From: Ctenosaura bakeri
Taxonomy: Eukaryota; Chordata; Lepidosauria; Squamata; Iguanidae
Assembly (NCBI GenBank): GCA_948474755.1
Contig: CAOLHI010000742.1
Span: 459,053 to 523,052 of the forward strand
Direction: 5' to 3'
Length of the DNA stretch: 64,000 bases
Part shown: positions 59,670 through 64,000 of the stretch, one piece after another
Numbering within the stretch: position 1 is the first letter of the stretch
Layout of the letters: each line of letters begins with the position of its first letter
Notes under the pieces: generated by a model
The model's database searches: none
Seen by the model: only the letters and a program-made list of their open reading frames with translations
What the model was told of the DNA's origin: nothing
Program-made: the position numbers and the translations under genes

Positions 59670-61109
59670 CTGGATATAGAGACAAAAGAAAACAAAGAGA
59701 ATTAAAGCATAACATCAACGTCCTTGGAAGATTACAATAATGCAGGTTCAGACTTCCAAGTGAAAACAATTATACTTACTGGTTCTAACATCTACTGGCT
59801 ATTATGAATACCAGCAACATAGACAACACATGTCAAAGTGCTACAATTTCGGCTTGGCTGAAATTGATTTACTTCATACAGGATAAAAATAATGTCATAT
59901 TACAACAGAAAATTGGTCCCTTAGAGACCACTTTCCAGAGGAGAATTGTAAGAAGCATTCCTGTATGTCACTTCTTATCACAGTGTTTAAGATGAGTTAC
60001 CAGACTCAAACCAAATGCTTTGTAGATCATGAACTTACCCCATCCACTCATTTTACTCATCATGATGTCAATCAGAAGAGGAAATTATAGATAATTGTAG
60101 CTTCTGGACAGTTTTAAATTCCTAGCACAATGGCATCCCATAATCTTCTTGGGCAAAGAACTTAGGTGACAACAGGGAACCAATATGGTGCTGTTGGATT
60201 AAACAAAATTCTATCTCTTTCAGTGAAAACCACTGGTTTCTAAGGGAGGCCACCATCTTCCCCTTTCTTTCTTTTTTTTGACTTTGGATTGTGGGGGAAT
60301 TATGTTGGTGTAACTCTTGGTTAAGCTGGCAGTGTATTCTTTCCTTGCTTGCATAAGGAGGCATTTAATACCTCCTTACTTAAGTAGTTCCCCATTCGCC
60401 TGCAGTTCAATAGCCTCGCTTAACATAGTTTTACACAAAGTGGTGGTCATTGGTCTGGTGCCAGTCCCTGAGCCATTGACTGCTGGTCCTGTAGATTTTC
60501 TTGGAAAGAAAGATAGACACAATGGACACAAATATGATACCAGTTCCTGGCATGGGAGAAGGGGAATTGTTGGTTCCTCATATCAGATAGCTTGAAATGC
60601 AATGGCTCAATGGATTGTCACAACCTCACTCGACTAGAACAGCCACTGGAACACAATGCCTCCACAATTGGCCTAAGGCAACAATCCTGTATAACAGAAA
60701 TGAGCAATGCATGGCTTTCAGATAGCACTTCTTTGCTGCCTTCCCTAATGGTGGGTTACCTACTTCTTTAAGGGGAAAAAAAGGAACTTTTTACTGTTAT
60801 CACACCACCACATTTTGGAGGCTACAGTGGAAATTTTAAAACAAACATAAGCTGTGGCAGCAATGTGCAATTCCCAGTGGCTTGCAGGATGAGGATTTAT
60901 TGGGGTAACCTCACACCCAAGAAGTTGCTCACCTTTGCTGTGTACAACTGCCAGAGAGTAAGCCACTCAGACTTCAGTGTAACAATGAGGGTACATGCAC
61001 AAGACTGCAAAGCTAGTAACGTTTCACTTGCAGTAGTGGCTTATTTAGCAGCTTTGGCTGAAGTGATTTATGCACATATAAGAATATGAATGTGCGTGAT
61101 CATCTAAAT

Positions 61110-61200
61110 TTTTGCAGCTATCCTTTTTCTTAGAGATTTTTCAGTGTTTGACTCAAGCTGAGGTAACCATGCCAACAGTATTGATTCTTAACCACTCAGT
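61110..61200 (-). pseudogene. Decayed duplicate of part of the E2F7 winged-helix exon
   Basis: About 88 bases align without gaps to 59519-59607 of the real exon at roughly 80% identity by eye, in the same orientation and 1.6 kb upstream in the same intron. In the exon's frame it reads [21 protein letters not shown], then stop codons replace the Gln and Glu of QEIGE. In the core the changes CAG>CAA, TAT>TAC, CAC>CAT, CAG>CAA, ACT>ACA and AAC>AAT are all silent. It shares the Cys of QYCWHG with this species' own E2F7. No flanking GT-AG pair is retained. It is a partial intragenic exon duplication; a retrocopy is less likely because identity does not extend into the adjacent exon. Confidence 0.85.
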
Positions 61201-62933
61201 CCCACTTTTGTTTTCAGCATGAGAAAACATACACGGATAACTAGTCCTTACATGTTTTCACAGGTGGATGCACATGATTTCTTAGAAACAGTTCAGATTT
61301 TTTTAAAAAAAATATTAGTTTGGTTTTTTGCATACAGTGTAGGATAACAACAATCAAAATAAGAATAGGCTGCTGGATACAATTATCACGTTAATCAATG
61401 TCACCTATGTAAATACTTAAAGGGTAAGAAATAAGCATATTGCACTAGAGCACCGACTGCAAAATGTCTTCCGTAGAATTGAATCAATGTTCATGTAGTC
61501 ATAGCGTCTCTGTCCCTCCTCCTCCTCCCTCTCCGTGGTAAATAATGTATAACATTGCTTAACTGAAAACAGCATGGACCTCTGTGAGACTTATCGTAAC
61601 AGCATTTAAAATGACTGTGATGATCCTTAAATCTGTGTGGAAATGTTCATAAATTATCCCTGCAAACCAAAGCATACTGCTAAACTGCACTGAAGTATCC
61701 AGAAAGAATTTAGAGCTGACTGTAGTCTAGTAATATGCTGATAGGGCAAGAGAGTATATCATGCTTTGTACTAAAGGAGTCATTATCCAGCAATAAAAAC
61801 ACTCAGGAATTATTATGACAGTAATTGTGGACTCCTAGTTCGTCTCCCAATATATGGAAGATGCGATACTGCTGGATTCTGGAAACATGCTGAAGTTACA
61901 ACTCTGACATACATCTTTCTTGAAGTATGACCTTGATGTGAGCATCTATAAGGCTAATAGTACAGCTGCAAACAAGTTACCCTGGATCTACGCTGTAAAT
62001 TCGCCCACCAATTTTTCATTCTCCATGTGAAAATTTACATCTAGGACAAAGTACCGTTCCTATGTTATCACCCACGGACTAAGTCATGGATGGCAACATT
62101 AACATTAATTTAGGGAACTATTTAAAAAATGGTACTGAAGTGTAGGCTGAAAGTTCTGTTGACACCTTGCTTTAGCAGATCTAAGGCTGTGAGTATTTAG
62201 TGTAAATGACTTCCTGCTCTGTACATAGTTTCTTGATATTGTCACTTTTCATCACATTTTTCATTAAACTTGCTACTGAAAACGACTATACAAATCTACC
62301 CTATCAACACTGTGTCAAAATCCTATTTTAAGAAAGTCTGCTACATGAATACCAAAAAATGAAAAATAACTTTGTACATACATATTAATACACATCCTCC
62401 ACAACACTGCTGTCTGACTGTGGCATAGAGGTGACCCTGGGCTCTAGAAGGCTTTGTCAGCAGGAGAGCAAGACCTGACAGGTTCTACCAAGCTGACAAG
62501 GCTCTGAGTACCAACTCAGCAGCAGACTGCTTGCCTGCTGTCTGAGAAACAGCTTAGCTAAAGAGAGAGAACCTCATTGTCAGAAGGGTGGCCACTAGTT
62601 GATGAACTGGCAATAGTTATTAGGAAGAAAATGACTGGGATGTATACTTGTGATCTACATTGGTGGATAAACTACCTGCACTGATCAAATCATGGGTCTT
62701 CATGGTATACAAAGCCAGCTTGGTCAGATCTGTGCTGATTGAAAACTTAAAAAGCTATGCTACATCAACCCAAAGGTTTCCCTCCATTACCTGCTTCCTT
62801 GTTCTACAAGAAGCCCCCACCTTTTGACACCCTGTTTTGACACTTCCAAATGAAGGACAAGTTCCATTAATTCGCCAGGGTTTCCACTCTTTCATCAGTT
62901 CTTCTTGCCTACTGAGATTCACTTGGAACTGTT

Positions 62934-63021
62934 TGCACATGTGCACTGCTTGCAAAGTGAGCTGAGGGGGGCGGGGAAGACACCAAGCTGGTGAAGAGAC
63001 TTTGCAAGTAGTGCATGTGCA
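62934..63021. repeat. Inverted repeat / hairpin in E2F7 intron
   Basis: Arms tgcacatgtgcactgcttgc and actttgcaagtagtgcatgt are near reverse complements, about 23 bases each, with a GC-rich loop (gaggggggcggggaaga). Confidence 0.6.
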
Positions 63022-64000
63022 GTCAATCCCAAGGCAGCCTCTGTAAGTCCTTCTAATTCCCTACAGTACAGTACGTGGATTCCGCCTATCAACCAATTCC
63101 ATTTTCTGACAGTGCTCCGCCTCCTAACTTGTCAGATAAGTGGGGGAAGCCTGTATTAACTAAAAATTCTGGGGCTTGAAACTGAGGTATGTTGTATGTG
63201 TTTTCTGCCTCACAATTTTTAATGTCCATAGAACATCTTCTGATTAATTGTGTTTAGGCTATTTAATCTACCTATGAACAGTATTTATATACACCACATA
63301 TAATAGTCATTATATGTGTAAGATTCCAACTCTAACATCCAGTTAAACAATATATGTCTAATTTAGTGCCACAAGTACACTTCCAGCAATGAACACAGTA
63401 TTATATACAATGTATCTTCTTTGTTGAGATTGATATTAGATCATTGAGGTTTCATGACAAAGGATAAACAGAGTGACCGCTTTAAAATGATAGCTTTTGT
63501 TGTTAATATACCTCTTTTAAATGAAAAAAAAAATCCAGTCCCAGTTATTGTTCAGTGTATAATGTGCACTTTGTTCATATTCAATTGTTTAGAACCTTTT
63601 AGGTCTCTTCTTGGGATGCCTGAAGATTCTATTCCTCTGCATTTCTAAAAGAATCAATCTAAGTCACACTTTGCATACTAATAGGAAGACCTGAATGCAA
63701 ATTATACTTTCTTGTTATTTTACTTTACAGGTCTCTGCTCACAAGAAAGGTACTATAATGCATGAATAAATGCATTAAAAAGTTCTATCACATCAAAGGT
63801 GTATTTCATGAAAAAATGATCAGAACTGATTTTTTTTTTTAAAAAAAGAAAATTCATACAGAAAGGGGAGGGAACAGATTTATGAATGAACACACGTGTA
63901 ACTGACAAGAAAAAGACCTTACCAGGTCTACCCATCCCTTTCAACTACGCTTTCTTCCACACTAATGCTTTTTGGATTGGTTCTTGTAGACAGACAACAG

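Larger units (their letters stand above)
59670..64000 (-). other. E2F7 intron, upstream part
   Basis: No further E2F7 exon is visible up to the window edge, so this intron exceeds 4.3 kb. It holds the exon-like relic at 61110-61200 and an inverted repeat at 62934-63021 (TGCACATG..., arms of about 23 bases with a loop of about 40). No other recognisable gene or RNA is seen. Confidence 0.6.

Noticed and set aside
63923..64000. A possible upstream E2F7 exon: one frame reads LSTRTNPKSISVEESVVE, resembling LSTEKTTISLDE, before a donor-like CCTG|GTAAGG.
   Set aside because: The frame with the resemblance does not reach the donor in the phase needed by the next exon, and the frame in the right phase has a stop codon. 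The conserved KSLGLLCQKFLARYPSYP block is also absent. Probably chance.

Overview
The window reads as nuclear DNA of a squamate reptile, most likely an iguanian-type lizard (inference). It is AT-rich and intron-bearing. It is full of repeats typical of squamates: BovB/RTE LINE pieces, tRNA-derived SINEs with a BovB-like tail, CR1 and L2 LINEs, an L1 3' end, several hAT elements including a SPIN-like one, solo LTRs and foldback MITEs. No prokaryotic operon, CRISPR array or rRNA is present.

The only conserved host gene I can support is E2F7, on the minus strand. Nine coding exons run from 59669 down to the stop codon at 44032. Every splice phase is consistent, giving about 745 codons of the C-terminal four fifths of the protein. 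They encode the end of the first winged-helix domain, the whole second winged-helix domain and the repressor tail. The upstream exons lie beyond base 64000. A long 3' UTR probably runs to about 40470. Bases 1-40470 hold no recognisable host gene and are downstream intergenic DNA packed with transposons.

The most striking region is inside the E2F7 intron between exons 52213-52711 and 47858-48161. Bases 48943-51638 have SPIN/hAT-like ends and 7-of-8-bp target duplications (gtgtaagg / gtgtaagt), and they split a CR1 3' end. No transposase is visible. The interior holds a CpG-rich block whose minus strand carries a good match to the first ~91 codons of KIFBP (KIF1-binding protein) with its apparent promoter. 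This looks like a hAT transposon that captured a gene's promoter and first exon.

A second surprise lies in the next visible upstream intron. At about 61110-61200 there is a decayed copy of part of the E2F7 DNA-binding exon, with mostly silent changes in its core and with stop codons.

Region by region. 1-8800: SINE, MITEs, BovB pieces and one LTR (5344-5872). 8819-10605: a solo LTR nested inside another LTR of the same family. 11625-12212: CR1. 13387-14307: a third LTR. 15440-19660: MITEs, a GC-rich foldback element, a SINE and a hAT. 21842-26634: CR1, SINEs, a Tigger-like element, LINE ends. 29046-32140: MITEs, L1, CR1, SINE. 34068-40069: two hAT elements and five SINEs. 40470-59669: E2F7 with intronic repeats. 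59670-64000: further E2F7 intron.
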